Source: Flavobacterium sp. ENC | GTDB taxonomy: Bacteria > Bacteroidota > Bacteroidia > Flavobacteriales > Flavobacteriaceae | Length of the DNA: 64,000 nt | Assembly: GCF_020991415.1 (NCBI RefSeq) | Contig: NZ_JAJMOY010000002.1 | Coordinates: 806,001-870,000, forward strand | Reading direction: 5' to 3' | In this document: positions 27,584 to 37,145 of the stretch, one piece after another | Layout: every line of letters starts with the position of its first letter | Numbering within the stretch: position 1 is the first letter of the stretch | Translations under genes and position numbers: made by a program | The notes under the pieces: generated by a model | What the model saw: only the letters and a program-made list of their open reading frames with translations | The model's database searches: none | What the model was told of the DNA's origin: nothing

Positions 27584-28832
27584 GTTTTTGGATAAAATAT
27601 TTAACTGTTTGTATCCGGTTTTCAGGGATTGGGGAATGAGCCGTAATTTTGCGTCTTATATCAGCCTGATTTTCAATATTGTTATTTTAGTGGCGCTGGC
27701 GTATATTATCTATTATGCAGCCAAATTTGTGCTGGTGACGTTAACGGCTGTTTTTGCACAGCGTACCAAAACCAAATTTGATGATTACCTGATCCAGAAT
27801 AAAACAACACGATATACGGCGTATTTAATTCCGTTTTTCTTTATTTACAAAGCGGTTCCGGTGATTTTGGACAAATATGAATACTGGGAACTGATCTTTG
27901 GAAAAATTGTAGGTGTTTATATCGTTTTGCTTGGATTATGGATTGTTCGTACCATTTTTAATTCTTTACGCGATTATTTAAAACAAAAACCGGAATACAG
28001 CGACAAACCTATTGACAGTTTCGTTCAGGTTATCATGATTATCCTTTGGATATTTGGTGTTGCCATCATTATTTCGAAATTGTTCGGTATCAAGCAAGGA
28101 GAACTCCTGACTATTTTAGGGACTCTTTCCGCGATTATAATCTTAATTTTCAGGGATACTATTCTTGGATTTGTATCCAGTGTTCAGGTAGCTATAAATG
28201 ATATGGTCCGAATTGGAGACTGGATTACGATGGATAAATTCGGCGCGGACGGAGATGTGATCGAAATCAACCTTACGACAGTAAAAGTCCGAAATTTTGA
28301 CAATACGATTACTACCATTCCAACCTATGCTTTGAGTTCCGATTCTTTCCAGAACTGGCGAGGTATGCAAAAATCGGACGGCCGTCGTATTAAGAGGCAT
28401 ATTTTGATAAAAAGCAGCAGCATTCGTTTTTTAAATAACGAAGATCTGAACCTGATGAAAAAAGTGCAGCTAATCAGTTCTTACATTGAAACCAGACAGG
28501 CTGAAATTGAAAAATACAACGATTTAAGAGGAGTTGATAAATCATTGGCTCTGAATGGCCGAAATATGACCAATCTGGGCTTGTTTCGAAAATATATCAT
28601 GCAGTATTTGGTGACACATCCCGGATTGAATAAGGATATGCATATCATGTGCCGTCAGTTACAATCTACAGCACATGGAGTTCCTTTGGAAATTTATGCT
28701 TTTTCAAGTGATAAACGCTGGGCAAATTACGAATACATCATGGCTGATATTTTTGATCATGTAATGGCTTCAGTGATCTATTTTGATCTGGATATATTTG
28801 AACTGCCATCTCAAATTGGCCGATTGGATTGA
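27576..28832 (+). CDS. MscS-family mechanosensitive channel
   Basis: A 418-residue inner-membrane protein with four to five N-terminal membrane segments. The pore-lining helix with the MscS signature is GTLSAIIILIFRDTILGFVSSVQVA, followed by NDMVRIGDWI and the beta domain VEINLTTVKVRNFDNTITTIPTYAL. The long insertion and C-terminal domain are those of the YbdG-like MscS subfamily. It would release solutes under hypo-osmotic stress. Cotranscribed with DUF3817. Confidence 0.92.
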   Translation: MHKFLDKIFNCLYPVFRDWGMSRNFASYISLIFNIVILVALAYIIYYAAKFVLVTLTAVFAQRTKTKFDDYLIQNKTTRYTAYLIPFFFIYKAVPVILDKYEYWELIFGKIVGVYIVLLGLWIVRTIFNSLRDYLKQKPEYSDKPIDSFVQVIMIILWIFGVAIIISKLFGIKQGELLTILGTLSAIIILIFRDTILGFVSSVQVAINDMVRIGDWITMDKFGADGDVIEINLTTVKVRNFDNTITTIPTYALSSDSFQNWRGMQKSDGRRIKRHILIKSSSIRFLNNEDLNLMKKVQLISSYIETRQAEIEKYNDLRGVDKSLALNGRNMTNLGLFRKYIMQYLVTHPGLNKDMHIMCRQLQSTAHGVPLEIYAFSSDKRWANYEYIMADIFDHVMASVIYFDLDIFELPSQIGRLD

Positions 28833-28841
28833 TTTTTTTTT

Positions 28842-29194
28842 ACCATATAAATCATTTGAGTTCATTTAAGCTTTGCTTTAAACTGGCTGTATGGTTTGTT
28901 TCTTCGTTTTAATTGACAGATTGGAATATTTTTTTTACCATATAAGTAATTTGAGTTCATTTAAGCTTTGCTTTAAACTGGCTGTATGGTTTGTTTCTTA
29001 CTTTTAATTGACAGATTGGAATATTTTTTTTACCATATAAGTAATTTAAGTGCATTTAAGCTTTGCTTTAAACTGGCTGTATTGTTTGTTTCTTAGTTTT
29101 AATTGACAGATTGGAATATTTTTTTACCATATAAGTAATTTAAGTGCAGATCAAATAACGCTTACATGAACTTAAATCACTTATATGGTTTAAT
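28842..29194. repeat. Tandem 95-bp repeats (3 and a part) ending in an inverted arm
   Basis: Units begin at 28842, 28937, 29032 and 29126 with ACCATATAA. Each contains TTTAAGCTTTGCTTTAAA and ends GACAGATTGGAATA then a T-run. The fourth stops after about 20 bases and is followed by its own reverse complement (about 29163-29194: ACTTAAATCACTTATATGGTTT), giving a large terminal hairpin. The array occupies the 364-base gap between convergent mscS and the lipoprotein gene and likely terminates both. Confidence 0.9.
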
Positions 29195-29196
29195 TT

Positions 29197-29640
29197 TTAT
29201 TTTTCTTCAGTTTTGATTTCTTCGAAGATAAAGGCTGAATTATGATATTCTATGGGAACGTCCGGAACAAAACACGGAAGATTGAAATAGGTTCCCACCA
29301 CCCCTTTTCCCAAAAATAATTTGTTATCTTTTTTCAGGAGCGCTAAAGGCACTCTCTTCCAGCTTCCTCCAAAAGTCAGATAGTGGTAATCTCCGCGCAA
29401 AGTATCTCCTTTTATGTCCCCGCGTATATCTCCGGAGTCCTTCCCTACTCCATAATGCGAAATTTCATATCGGCCAAAGAATCGTTTATCGTTCATGTTG
29501 ATTTCCAGAACGGCAGTGTCTTTTTTATTTACGGCACGATATAGAGTCTTTTGGTACTTTTCTTTTCCTTCTCTGGAATTACAGGAAAATATAAGAATGA
29601 AAAGCACAAATGAAAGGATGATTTTAGGAACTTTTGGCAT
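29197..29640 (-). CDS. Small lipoprotein of unknown function
   Basis: A 147-residue protein with a lipoprotein signal peptide: hydrophobic ILSFVLFILIFSC with the Cys at residue 20 followed by NS. The rest is beta-rich (DIRGDIKGDTLRGDYHYLTFGGSWKRVPLALLKKDNKLFLGKG), resembling lipocalin-like META or DUF-type small lipoproteins. It follows the thioesterase gene by 49 bases on the same strand, so cotranscription is possible. Not assigned to a named family. Confidence 0.7.
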   Translation of the reverse strand: MPKVPKIILSFVLFILIFSCNSREGKEKYQKTLYRAVNKKDTAVLEINMNDKRFFGRYEISHYGVGKDSGDIRGDIKGDTLRGDYHYLTFGGSWKRVPLALLKKDNKLFLGKGVVGTYFNLPCFVPDVPIEYHNSAFIFEEIKTEEK

Positions 29641-29689
29641 GTTCTGATTTTTAAAACAATTTACGCTTTAAACAGCATTGAAGATTTAC

Positions 29690-30073
29690 TTATAGACGGT
29701 CTTTTACAAATTCGATCTGCGTTTTTCCGTGTGCTAGCGGTTTGCCGCTTTCATCTAAATTGACCATTGTAGCGTTGTCAATTGTGATAATGATTTCGCG
29801 GGTCATCATGTTTCTTACAGCACATTTGAGCACCAGGGAAGTGTTGCCGAATTTTACAACATCAATTCCGATTTCAACAATGTCTCCTTGTCTGGCGGAA
29901 CTTTTGAAATTAATCTCAGACATGTATTTGGTCACCACTTTTTGATTCTGTAACTGAATAATACTGTACAATGCCAGTTCTTCGTCAATCCAGGACAATA
30001 AATGTCCGCCAAATAAAGTTCCGTTTGGATTTAAGTCCTGAGGCTTAACCCACTTTCTGGTATGAAATCGCAT
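29690..30073 (-). CDS. Acyl-CoA thioesterase (hotdog fold)
   Basis: A 127-residue single hotdog domain. The motif NPNGTLFGGHLLSWIDEELALYS matches the YciA/BACH type of acyl-CoA thioesterases, with the catalytic Asp in the WIDE segment, and later FKSSARQGDIVEIGIDVVKFGNTSLVLKC is the conserved central strand. It hydrolyses acyl-CoA in the cytoplasm; chain-length preference cannot be read. A -7 box (TATTTTTG on the minus strand, 30093-30100) precedes it. Confidence 0.9.
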   Translation of the reverse strand: MRFHTRKWVKPQDLNPNGTLFGGHLLSWIDEELALYSIIQLQNQKVVTKYMSEINFKSSARQGDIVEIGIDVVKFGNTSLVLKCAVRNMMTREIIITIDNATMVNLDESGKPLAHGKTQIEFVKDRL

Positions 30074-30092
30074 ATTTTTATTTTATATAAAA

Positions 30093-30100
30093 CAAAAATA
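30093..30100 (-). promoter_or_regulatory. -7 box of the thioesterase gene
   Basis: TATTTTTG on the minus strand, 20 bases before the start codon at 30073. Confidence 0.45.
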
Positions 30101-30143
30101 GGTTTTTACTATCGGATTTTTTCTTTAATTTTAAAGAAAAAAC

Positions 30144-30545
30144 ATGACAGACAGAGACACTTTTTTAAAAGAATTCAGAGGCGAAACTTTAGGAACTGTA
30201 AGTGCTCAGTCTTCAGCAGATGAGTTGTTCCAGAATCAGACCATCAGGCCTATTTTAAAACTGCAGAACGATTTGTTTATTGCGGTTTTTGCCAACTACG
30301 TAAATAAAAACAAAGCCGATTTCTATTCCTACACGGTCGAAAAGAAGCTTCAGACGATTGAAAATTCTATTCAGAAAGATATTAAGTTCAGAAATTCACT
30401 TAAAGGAATCGTGATGGCACTTTTTACTATTGAAGAATATGAAACTTACATTCAAAATTCGTCAAGCTTAAATAAACGAATGATGAACTTGCTTATCGAA
30501 CGTTTGAAAAGCCAGGTGCAGCTGTTTGAAGTACAGGCGGGGTAG
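30144..30545 (+). CDS. Conserved helical protein of unknown function
   Basis: A 133-residue soluble, mostly helical protein (TLGTVSAQSSADELFQNQTIRPILKLQNDLFIAVF...). I recall close relatives in flavobacteria sometimes labelled glyoxalase, but there is no VOC metal motif and the helical composition does not fit that fold, so I do not use the name. Monocistronic; it ends before a strong bidirectional terminator at 30616-30661. Confidence 0.7.
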   Translation: MTDRDTFLKEFRGETLGTVSAQSSADELFQNQTIRPILKLQNDLFIAVFANYVNKNKADFYSYTVEKKLQTIENSIQKDIKFRNSLKGIVMALFTIEEYETYIQNSSSLNKRMMNLLIERLKSQVQLFEVQAG

Positions 30546-30615
30546 TTTTTTTGTTTCAGGTTTCAAGTTTCAGGTTTCAAGTTTCAACTGAGACTGAGAC
30601 TGAGACTGAATACTT

Positions 30616-30661
30616 AAAAAAAAGAGGCTTTTTCCACTACCGGAAAAAGCCTCTTTTTTTG
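30616..30661. terminator. Bidirectional terminator
   Basis: AAAAAAAGAGGCTTTTTCC / GGAAAAAGCCTCTTTTTTT stem with a short loop; long A and T runs on the two sides serve the convergent plus-strand 30144 and minus-strand DUF885 genes. Confidence 0.9.
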
Positions 30662-30663
30662 AA

Positions 30664-32406
30664 TTACTCTTTAGATAACATCAATTCCTTAATGTATTTT
30701 ACCGGAGCGCTTCCAAAACTCAGGAATTTTTCATGAAATTTTTTCAGGTTAAATTTATCTCCTTCTTGTTTTTTAAGTTCTTCTCTTAAATTATAAATCT
30801 CCGTATATCCTGTAAAATAAGAACATAATTGGACTTGTGATAATGTGACGCGCTTCCACTTCCCTTCTGCTTCGGCTTGTTGCTGAAAAGCTTCTCTGGT
30901 AAGCAATATCATAGCTTCTTCCTTAGACATATTTTTTGTGTGCACACTAATGTCTAAAATGGTGTTACAAGTAGTTCTTAGATTCCACTTATAATACATC
31001 AGCCACATTTCATCTGAATTCTTGTAACCGCTTTCCAGCATCATTTTTTCGGCATAAACCGCCCATCCTTCTACCATTGCACCATTTCCTAAAATTGATT
31101 TTATAATACTTGGCGATTGATTGCTATAGACTAATTGGGTGTAATGTCCCGGAATTGCTTCGTGTATGTTTAAGATCTGAAGAATATAATTGTTATATTC
31201 ACGTAAATAGCTCTCAGAATTCTCTGCTGTCCAGCCCGACATGCTTCCTACGTTATAATAGGTGTTCGCATTTTTGTCATAAGGTCCCGGTGCAGAGATC
31301 GATGCTCCTGCTACTCCCGCCATGTATGCAGGCTCTTTTCGCACTACAAGTGGTTTTGACGGATCGATGTACAATAAATCTTTTGCTTTTACATAAGCGG
31401 TCAGTTCCGGAATTTGTTTTTCAATTTCTGACTGGAACTTTTCAGGAGTGGTATGCTGCAATGAAATTTTATCAATGACCTGTTTGATTAAATCTAATTT
31501 ATCAGCTGGTTTGGGTGCTGTTCCTTTGTATTTAGTCCAAAGTTTGTCAGCAAGCACAAACATCTTGTCATGCAGGTCTTTTTTATGGTCAACCGCTATT
31601 TTATAGATCTGATCTGCATTATAGCCAGACTGAATGTCCAAATCAAATTTCTCAGCATACAATTCGGTTCCTAATCTGAAAGAACGAGGTGTTTTGTTAG
31701 GTAATTTTTTCAGCCAGTCTACATAATCTGCAATTGCTTTGACAGAAACTTTGGCTTTGTCCAATATTTCTTTTTTCTCGGCAGCAGTTAATTTACTTTT
31801 GTCCAAAGCAGTGGTCAGTTCACCTTCAAAAACAGACGATCCGCCTAAATTTTGTGCTATGGCAAGTTCCGTGTGCTCTAAAGTTGGGTTTTTGATATTC
31901 TTTTTTGCAGCTTCATAGTAGGCAGGAATTCCGTTCATCTTCGTATTAAAAGTTTTCAAACGAATTTCCAGAGAATCATAGCTTCCGTTCAGGATTTCCG
32001 CAAAAGAACCACAGACATTATATTCAGAAGGATTCCACTCGGAAGATTTCATTTTTTTCGTACTGAAAATAATAGCATCCATTTGATTCTTTATCATGTA
32101 GAAATCCGTTTTATTCTTATCTGATAAATCGTCAATGTCATATTGTTTCAACGAATCTAATTGCGCAGCAACAAAATCCAGTTGCTTTTTTTCGTCTTTA
32201 CTATCCGGAATGACCAAAACACTGTCCAGTTTATGATAGCCTACGCTCGACGCCCAGCCCGGGTATACTTCCCATAATGCGCTAACAAATCCATCTTTAT
32301 AGTGATCGAATTTTTTATCTACAGAAGCATCAGCAGTACTTTTTGCACTTTTATTACAGGAAACCAGTATTGTTATAGCACAAAGTGGAATAAGCAGTTT
32401 TTTCAT
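30664..32406 (-). CDS. DUF885 family metallopeptidase-like lipoprotein
   Basis: A 580-residue lipoprotein (signal MKKLLIPLCAITILVSC, Cys at residue 17) of the DUF885 family. The characteristic HEAIPGHYTQL motif (HEAxPGH) in the C-terminal half, followed by EGWAVYAEKM, is the probable zinc and catalytic centre; it is related in shape to gluzincin peptidases. Likely a periplasmic or outer-membrane-anchored peptidase. The substrate is unknown. The E1 fusion gene lies upstream on the same strand, 50 bases away. Confidence 0.88.
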   Translation of the reverse strand: MKKLLIPLCAITILVSCNKSAKSTADASVDKKFDHYKDGFVSALWEVYPGWASSVGYHKLDSVLVIPDSKDEKKQLDFVAAQLDSLKQYDIDDLSDKNKTDFYMIKNQMDAIIFSTKKMKSSEWNPSEYNVCGSFAEILNGSYDSLEIRLKTFNTKMNGIPAYYEAAKKNIKNPTLEHTELAIAQNLGGSSVFEGELTTALDKSKLTAAEKKEILDKAKVSVKAIADYVDWLKKLPNKTPRSFRLGTELYAEKFDLDIQSGYNADQIYKIAVDHKKDLHDKMFVLADKLWTKYKGTAPKPADKLDLIKQVIDKISLQHTTPEKFQSEIEKQIPELTAYVKAKDLLYIDPSKPLVVRKEPAYMAGVAGASISAPGPYDKNANTYYNVGSMSGWTAENSESYLREYNNYILQILNIHEAIPGHYTQLVYSNQSPSIIKSILGNGAMVEGWAVYAEKMMLESGYKNSDEMWLMYYKWNLRTTCNTILDISVHTKNMSKEEAMILLTREAFQQQAEAEGKWKRVTLSQVQLCSYFTGYTEIYNLREELKKQEGDKFNLKKFHEKFLSFGSAPVKYIKELMLSKE

Positions 32407-32456
32407 AATTTATTATTTAGTAATACTAAGAGGTTTTAAGGTGCTGTAAAATAAGC

Positions 32457-34433
32457 TTAATATTGTAATAATTCCAATAAAACTTCTTCAAAACGATTTT
32501 TAGGTAAAAACTGATCTTCAAGTGCTTTTGTGAAAGGAATAGGAGAATCAAGACTTGCCACTCTTTTTACCGGAGCATCGAGGTATTCAAAACATTCTTC
32601 CATAATCAAAGCTGAAATATCACTTGCAATTCCGCCAAACAAAGTATCTTCCTGATAAATAATTACTTTTCCTGTCTTTTTAACAGATGCAAAAATCGCT
32701 TCAGTGTCCAATGGCTGCAAAGTTCTTAAATCAATCAGGTCGGCTTCTATTTCAGGGTTTTGAGCCAACGTCTGCAAAGCCCAGTGTACCGGAGCTCCAA
32801 AAGCAATAATCGTAACGGCATTTCCTTCCTTCAATAACGCTGCTTTTCCTAAAGGGATTGTATAATAATCTTCGGGAACATCCTGATAAACGCTGCGGTA
32901 CAATTGTTTATGTTCAAAAAACAAAACCGGATTCGGGTCATTAATCGAAGTATTTAATAAACCTTTGGCATCATAAGGAAAAGCCGGATAGACTACTTTT
33001 AATCCCGGAGTTTTAGTAAACCACGCTTCATTGGTCTGTGAATGGAAAGGTCCCGCCTGAGTTCCGCCACCACAAGGCATACGAACCACTACATCGGCAT
33101 TTTCTCCCCAGCGGTAATGCGATTTTGCCAGTAAATTGACAATTGGATTGAAACCTGTTGAAACAAAATCGGCAAACTGCATTTCTACAATTGCCTTATA
33201 ACCATTAATGGATAAGCCCATTCCGGCCGAAACGACGGCACTTTCGCAAATAGGTGTATTACGTATGCGGCCTTTTCCGTAGAGTTCTACAAAACCATCT
33301 GTAATTTTAAATGCCCCGCCATATTCGGCAATATCCTGCCCCATAATAACGAGGTTTTTATGACGCTGCATGGATTGATTTAAACCATTGCGAATGGCGT
33401 CAATAAAGCGAATATTTTCAGATGAAGATGATGGGTTAACTTCCTCATGTTGATACGGTTTATAAACATCATCTAATTCTCCACTGTAGGTAGGAACAAT
33501 TTCAGGTTCTGCATTGGCAATGGCCAGATTTTCGTCTATTTCCTGTTTGATTTCGCTGTGCAAAGCTTCGTCAAATTCGGCTGTCAGAATCCCGGCTTCT
33601 GTTAAATAGGTCCTGTAATTGGCCACAGGATCTTTCGCTGCCCATTCGTCCATTAATTCCTGAGGAACATATTTCGTACCACTCGCCTCTTCATGGCCGC
33701 GCATTCTGAAGGTTTTAAATTCCAATAAAACCGGATGCGGGTTTTCAATCATTTCAGCCTTAAGCTGCATCAGTTTATTGTAGACTTCAACAATATTATT
33801 ACCGTCGATAATATAACTTTCAATACCATAACCAATGCCTTTGTCGGCGAGATTTTCGCAAAGGTATTGTTCATTGGTTGGTGTCGAAAGACCGTAACCA
33901 TTGTTTTCAATGATAAACATTACCGGCAATTTCCAGACAGCGGCAATATTCAGGGCTTCGTGAAAGTCCCCTTCGCTTGTAGCGCCTTCACCGGTAAAAA
34001 CGGCGGTTACTTTTTTGTTGTCCTTAAGTTTGTCGGCAAGTGCAATTCCGTCTGCGATCCCCAATTGCGGACCTAGATGTGAAATCATACCAATAATATT
34101 GTATTCCTGTGTTCCGAAGTGAAAACTACGATCTCTTCCTTTGGTAAAACCGTTTGCTTTTCCCTGCCATTGCGAGAATAATCGGTACAACGGAATATTT
34201 CTTGTCGTGAAAACACCGAGATTACGGTGCATCGGCAATACATATTCTGATTCGTCCAAAGCAGCGGTAACTCCTACTGCTATGGCTTCCTGCCCTATTC
34301 CGGAAAACCATTTGGATACTTTACCCTGACGGATCAGGATGAGCATTTTCTCTTCTATTAATCTGGGTTTTAGTATTTTTTTATATAAATCTAAAAGTTG
34401 CGAATCGGTTAAGTTTTGTCTGTAAAAGATCAT
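32457..34433 (-). CDS. 2-oxoacid dehydrogenase E1 component, alpha-beta fusion
   Basis: One 658-residue chain carries both halves of a ThDP-dependent E1. The alpha part (about 1-325) has the ThDP motif FTGEGATSEGDFHEALN...IENNGYG; the beta part (about 345-658) starts IRFIDAIRNGLNQSMQRHKNLVIMGQDIAEYGGAFKITDGF and includes ARCESAVVSAG-like ESAVVSAGMGLSINGY. The order fits branched-chain 2-oxoacid dehydrogenase (2-oxoisovalerate) E1 of Bacteroidota, where the fusion is common. No E2 or E3 gene is in this window. The substrate could be branched-chain oxoacids, linking to iso-fatty acid synthesis, by family analogy only. Confidence 0.9.
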   Translation of the reverse strand: MIFYRQNLTDSQLLDLYKKILKPRLIEEKMLILIRQGKVSKWFSGIGQEAIAVGVTAALDESEYVLPMHRNLGVFTTRNIPLYRLFSQWQGKANGFTKGRDRSFHFGTQEYNIIGMISHLGPQLGIADGIALADKLKDNKKVTAVFTGEGATSEGDFHEALNIAAVWKLPVMFIIENNGYGLSTPTNEQYLCENLADKGIGYGIESYIIDGNNIVEVYNKLMQLKAEMIENPHPVLLEFKTFRMRGHEEASGTKYVPQELMDEWAAKDPVANYRTYLTEAGILTAEFDEALHSEIKQEIDENLAIANAEPEIVPTYSGELDDVYKPYQHEEVNPSSSSENIRFIDAIRNGLNQSMQRHKNLVIMGQDIAEYGGAFKITDGFVELYGKGRIRNTPICESAVVSAGMGLSINGYKAIVEMQFADFVSTGFNPIVNLLAKSHYRWGENADVVVRMPCGGGTQAGPFHSQTNEAWFTKTPGLKVVYPAFPYDAKGLLNTSINDPNPVLFFEHKQLYRSVYQDVPEDYYTIPLGKAALLKEGNAVTIIAFGAPVHWALQTLAQNPEIEADLIDLRTLQPLDTEAIFASVKKTGKVIIYQEDTLFGGIASDISALIMEECFEYLDAPVKRVASLDSPIPFTKALEDQFLPKNRFEEVLLELLQY

Positions 34434-34780
34434 TTTCAGGTTGTTTTTTTATAGTCTTCAAATATATAAAAATATAACAATTTTAACAGTATTTGTTAAA
34501 TAATTAAATTTTTTAAAGTTTATTGTTAGCAGAAATAAAAATAGAAAAATTAATAACTGCCGGATTCTTTTTCTTTATAAAAGTGCATTTTTATTCTTAA
34601 TCACAGGATTGGTATTCAAATGTAGTGTTTAGAAAGCAAAATAAGGGGCATGTAGATATTCGGAATCAACTAACAAATGAATTTTATCTAAAAATTTAAA
34701 ATTCAAATATAAAATATTATCTACCTTTGTTATTGAAAGACTTTTCTATGTCTTTTATCTTTAAATAAAAAATGTAAAGT
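34434..34780. other. Divergent promoter region
   Basis: The 347-base gap between E1 (minus) and the oxygenase (plus) is AT-rich with no ORF. It carries TATATTTG on the minus strand at 34459-34466 (E1 promoter) and TACCTTTG on the plus strand at 34722-34729 (oxygenase promoter). Nothing else was recognised. Confidence 0.55.
34722..34729 (+). promoter_or_regulatory. -7 box of the oxygenase gene
   Basis: TACCTTTG; the UTR before the ATG at 34781 would be about 45 bases. Confidence 0.5.
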
Positions 34781-35731
34781 ATGCAAAACATTCCTAGTGT
34801 AGACTTACGTGATTTCCTTTCGGGCGACCCGGAACGTAAACAAAAATTTGTAAATGAAATCGGCAGTGCATTTGAAAACATTGGCTTCGTAGCCCTAAAA
34901 GGTCATTTTCTTGATGATCAGCTGGTAGACGAACTTTATGGTGAAATAAGAAAATTTTTCGCCTTGCCAGTAGAAACCAAGCATAATTATGAAATTCCCG
35001 GAATTGGTGGTCAGAGAGGTTATGTTTCTTTTGGAAAAGAACATGCCAAAGGGCGAAAAGAGGGAGATTTAAAAGAATTCTGGCATTTTGGTCAATACGT
35101 TGATAAAGATTCCAAATACGCTTCAGAATATCCGGATAATGTAGAAGTTAAAGAATTACCACGTTTTAACGCAGTGGGTAAAGAAGCCTACCAAATGCTT
35201 GAAAAAACAGGCATTTATGTATTACGAGCGCTGGCTTTACATTTAGGTTTGGATGAATTTTATTTTGACCAGTACGCGAAAGAAGGAAATTCTATTTTAA
35301 GACCAATTCACTACCCTCCTATCACTTCTGAGCCAGAAAATGCCATTCGTGCTGCGGCTCACGGAGATATCAACCTGATCACACTTTTAATGGGTGCTCA
35401 GGGTAAAGGATTACAAGTTCAGAATCACGATGGCGAATGGATTGATGCTATCGCGCAGGATGATGAATTAGTGATCAATGTTGGGGATATGTTGTCAAGA
35501 CATACCAATAACAAATTAAAATCGACGATTCACCAGGTAGTAAATCCGCCAAGGGAATTATGGGGAACTTCACGTTATTCTATTCCGTTTTTTATGCATC
35601 CTGTAAGCGATATGCGCCTGGATTGCCTGGAAAATTGTATTGATGCTGAAAATCCCAAGAAATTTGAAGACATTACGGCAGGAGACTACTTATACGAACG
35701 TTTAGTCGATTTAGGTTTGATCAAAAAATAA
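34781..35731 (+). CDS. Isopenicillin N synthase-like 2-oxoglutarate/Fe(II) oxygenase
   Basis: A 316-residue double-stranded beta-helix dioxygenase. The iron ligands are H194 and D196 (AAHGDINL) and H251 (STIHQVV); the 2-oxoglutarate-binding Arg and Ser are R265 and S267 (SRYSIPFF). It has the N-terminal DIOX_N-type domain (about 4-120). It would hydroxylate or desaturate a small substrate; not a real penicillin pathway, since no ACV synthetase is near. Monocistronic or loosely linked to the SUI1 gene downstream. Confidence 0.88.
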   Translation: MQNIPSVDLRDFLSGDPERKQKFVNEIGSAFENIGFVALKGHFLDDQLVDELYGEIRKFFALPVETKHNYEIPGIGGQRGYVSFGKEHAKGRKEGDLKEFWHFGQYVDKDSKYASEYPDNVEVKELPRFNAVGKEAYQMLEKTGIYVLRALALHLGLDEFYFDQYAKEGNSILRPIHYPPITSEPENAIRAAAHGDINLITLLMGAQGKGLQVQNHDGEWIDAIAQDDELVINVGDMLSRHTNNKLKSTIHQVVNPPRELWGTSRYSIPFFMHPVSDMRLDCLENCIDAENPKKFEDITAGDYLYERLVDLGLIKK

Positions 35732-35756
35732 AAAACTTAAATGAATTCCAATATTA

Positions 35757-35796
35757 AAATTCCAAATTCCAAGATTCCATTGGAATTTGGAATTTA
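35757..35796. repeat. 16-bp hairpin of AATTCCAA type
   Basis: AAATTCCAAATTCCAA and TTGGAATTTGGAATTT pair perfectly around a 7-base loop. The palindrome is the recurrent intergenic motif also seen at 2.75, 22.0, 52.6 and 59.5 kb. Confidence 0.75.
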
Positions 35797-35847
35797 ATTT
35801 TTAAAAACCTTAATAGTTGAAATTTATTTTTTTACAATAAAAGCTTT

Positions 35848-36180
35848 ATGGATTTACAAGATCAGTTAAAAAATTTGTTTCCCGATCATATTGAATCCAC
35901 TGAACCTGAAGAAGTTCAGCAGGAAGATCACGTGCTTTATGTTCAGAAAGAGCCCATGATCTGCAAATTCGAAAAAAGAAAAGGAAAAGCAACCACCATA
36001 ATCGAAGGCTACGAAGGCAGTGATGAGGACTTTAAAATTTTAGCGAAAGAAATCAAAACGAAACTAAGCGTCGGCGGCACCTTCAAGGATGATTCCATTA
36101 TCATTCAGGGGGATTACCGCGATAAAATTATGGCCATTTTAAAAGAAAAAGGATTTAAAACCAAAAGAGTTGGAGGATAG
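35848..36180 (+). CDS. SUI1/eIF1-like translation initiation factor (YciH type)
   Basis: A 110-residue protein whose C-terminal two thirds is a SUI1 domain: KRKGKATTIIEGYEGSDEDFKILAKEIKTKLSVGGTFKDDSIIIQGDYRDKIMAILKEKGFKTKRVGG, the hallmark being the GGT and IQGD motifs. The N-terminal 40 residues are acidic and likely disordered. YciH proteins discriminate against non-canonical start codons in other bacteria; here by family only. Confidence 0.9.
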   Translation: MDLQDQLKNLFPDHIESTEPEEVQQEDHVLYVQKEPMICKFEKRKGKATTIIEGYEGSDEDFKILAKEIKTKLSVGGTFKDDSIIIQGDYRDKIMAILKEKGFKTKRVGG

Positions 36181-36275
36181 GAGATTTCTGATTTTAGAGT
36201 TTAGATTTATAGATTTAAAATTTCAGAAAAAAACTCAGCACCTTAGTACCTCACAACCTTAGCACCTCAAAAGAA

Positions 36276-37145
36276 ATGATACAAGCATCAGAATTAATAT
36301 TAAACCCTGACGGAAGTGTTTATCACTTAAACCTTCTTCCGGAGCACATAGCCAACGATATAATTTTTGTCGGAGATCAGAACAGAGTAGAAAAAATCAC
36401 TCAGTTTTTTGATTCCATCGAATTTTCAACGCAAAAAAGAGAATTCAAAACCCAAACCGGGATTTACAAAGGAAAACGCATTTCGGTAATGTCAACCGGA
36501 ATCGGACCGGACAACATTGATATTGTTATAAACGAATTAGATGCTTTAGTCAATATCGACCTGAAAACGCGTCAGCCAAAAGAAAACCTGACTTCCCTGA
36601 ATATTATCAGAATCGGAACTTCGGGATCTTTGCAGGAAAACATTCCGGTAGACAGTTTTGTACTATCAAAATTCGGGTTAGGATTAGACAATATGCTTCG
36701 CTCCTACTTAATTGATGAAGTTTCGAATGCGGCTATCGAAGACGCTTTTATTGCACATACTAACTGGGACATCCGAAAAGGAAGACCTTACGCGATTGCC
36801 TGTTCGGAGGAACTGGAAAAAATTATCGAATCCGATAAGATTTTCAAAGGAATTACCGCAACAGCAGGAGGATTCTACGGTCCGCAGGGGCGTGTGTTAC
36901 GTTTGAATATCCAGGATGAGGAACTGAATGCTAAAATGGATAATTTTACGTTCAATGACAGCCAAATCACAAATCTGGAAATGGAAACCGCGGCTATTTA
37001 TGGTCTTTCAGCACTTTTGGGGCATAAGGCATTATCATTAAATGCCATTATAGCCAACCGTGCCTCCGGAACTTTTAGTGAGGATCCCTATAAAGCTGTA
37101 GATAAGCTGATTACTTATACGTTAAATAAATTGGCGGGAAATTAA
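36276..37145 (+). CDS. Nucleoside phosphorylase (uridine/purine family)
   Basis: A 289-residue PNP/UDP family protein: VSTGIGPDNIDIVINELDAL-like MSTGIGPDNI, IIRIGTSGSLQENIPVDSFVLSK (phosphate loop) and the NLEMETAAIYGLSALLG segment that binds the nucleobase. It cleaves nucleosides with phosphate for salvage; base specificity cannot be stated. Monocistronic between SUI1 and DUF4265. Confidence 0.9.
   Translation: MIQASELILNPDGSVYHLNLLPEHIANDIIFVGDQNRVEKITQFFDSIEFSTQKREFKTQTGIYKGKRISVMSTGIGPDNIDIVINELDALVNIDLKTRQPKENLTSLNIIRIGTSGSLQENIPVDSFVLSKFGLGLDNMLRSYLIDEVSNAAIEDAFIAHTNWDIRKGRPYAIACSEELEKIIESDKIFKGITATAGGFYGPQGRVLRLNIQDEELNAKMDNFTFNDSQITNLEMETAAIYGLSALLGHKALSLNAIIANRASGTFSEDPYKAVDKLITYTLNKLAGN

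Noticed and set aside
28842..29194. CRISPR array
   Set aside because: The 95-bp units are contiguous repeats without unique spacers and no cas genes are present.
30144..30545. Glyoxalase call
   Set aside because: No VOC metal motif and a helical rather than beta-rich sequence.
34781..35731. Penicillin biosynthesis gene
   Set aside because: Only the oxygenase fold is shared; no ACV synthetase or acyltransferase genes are nearby.
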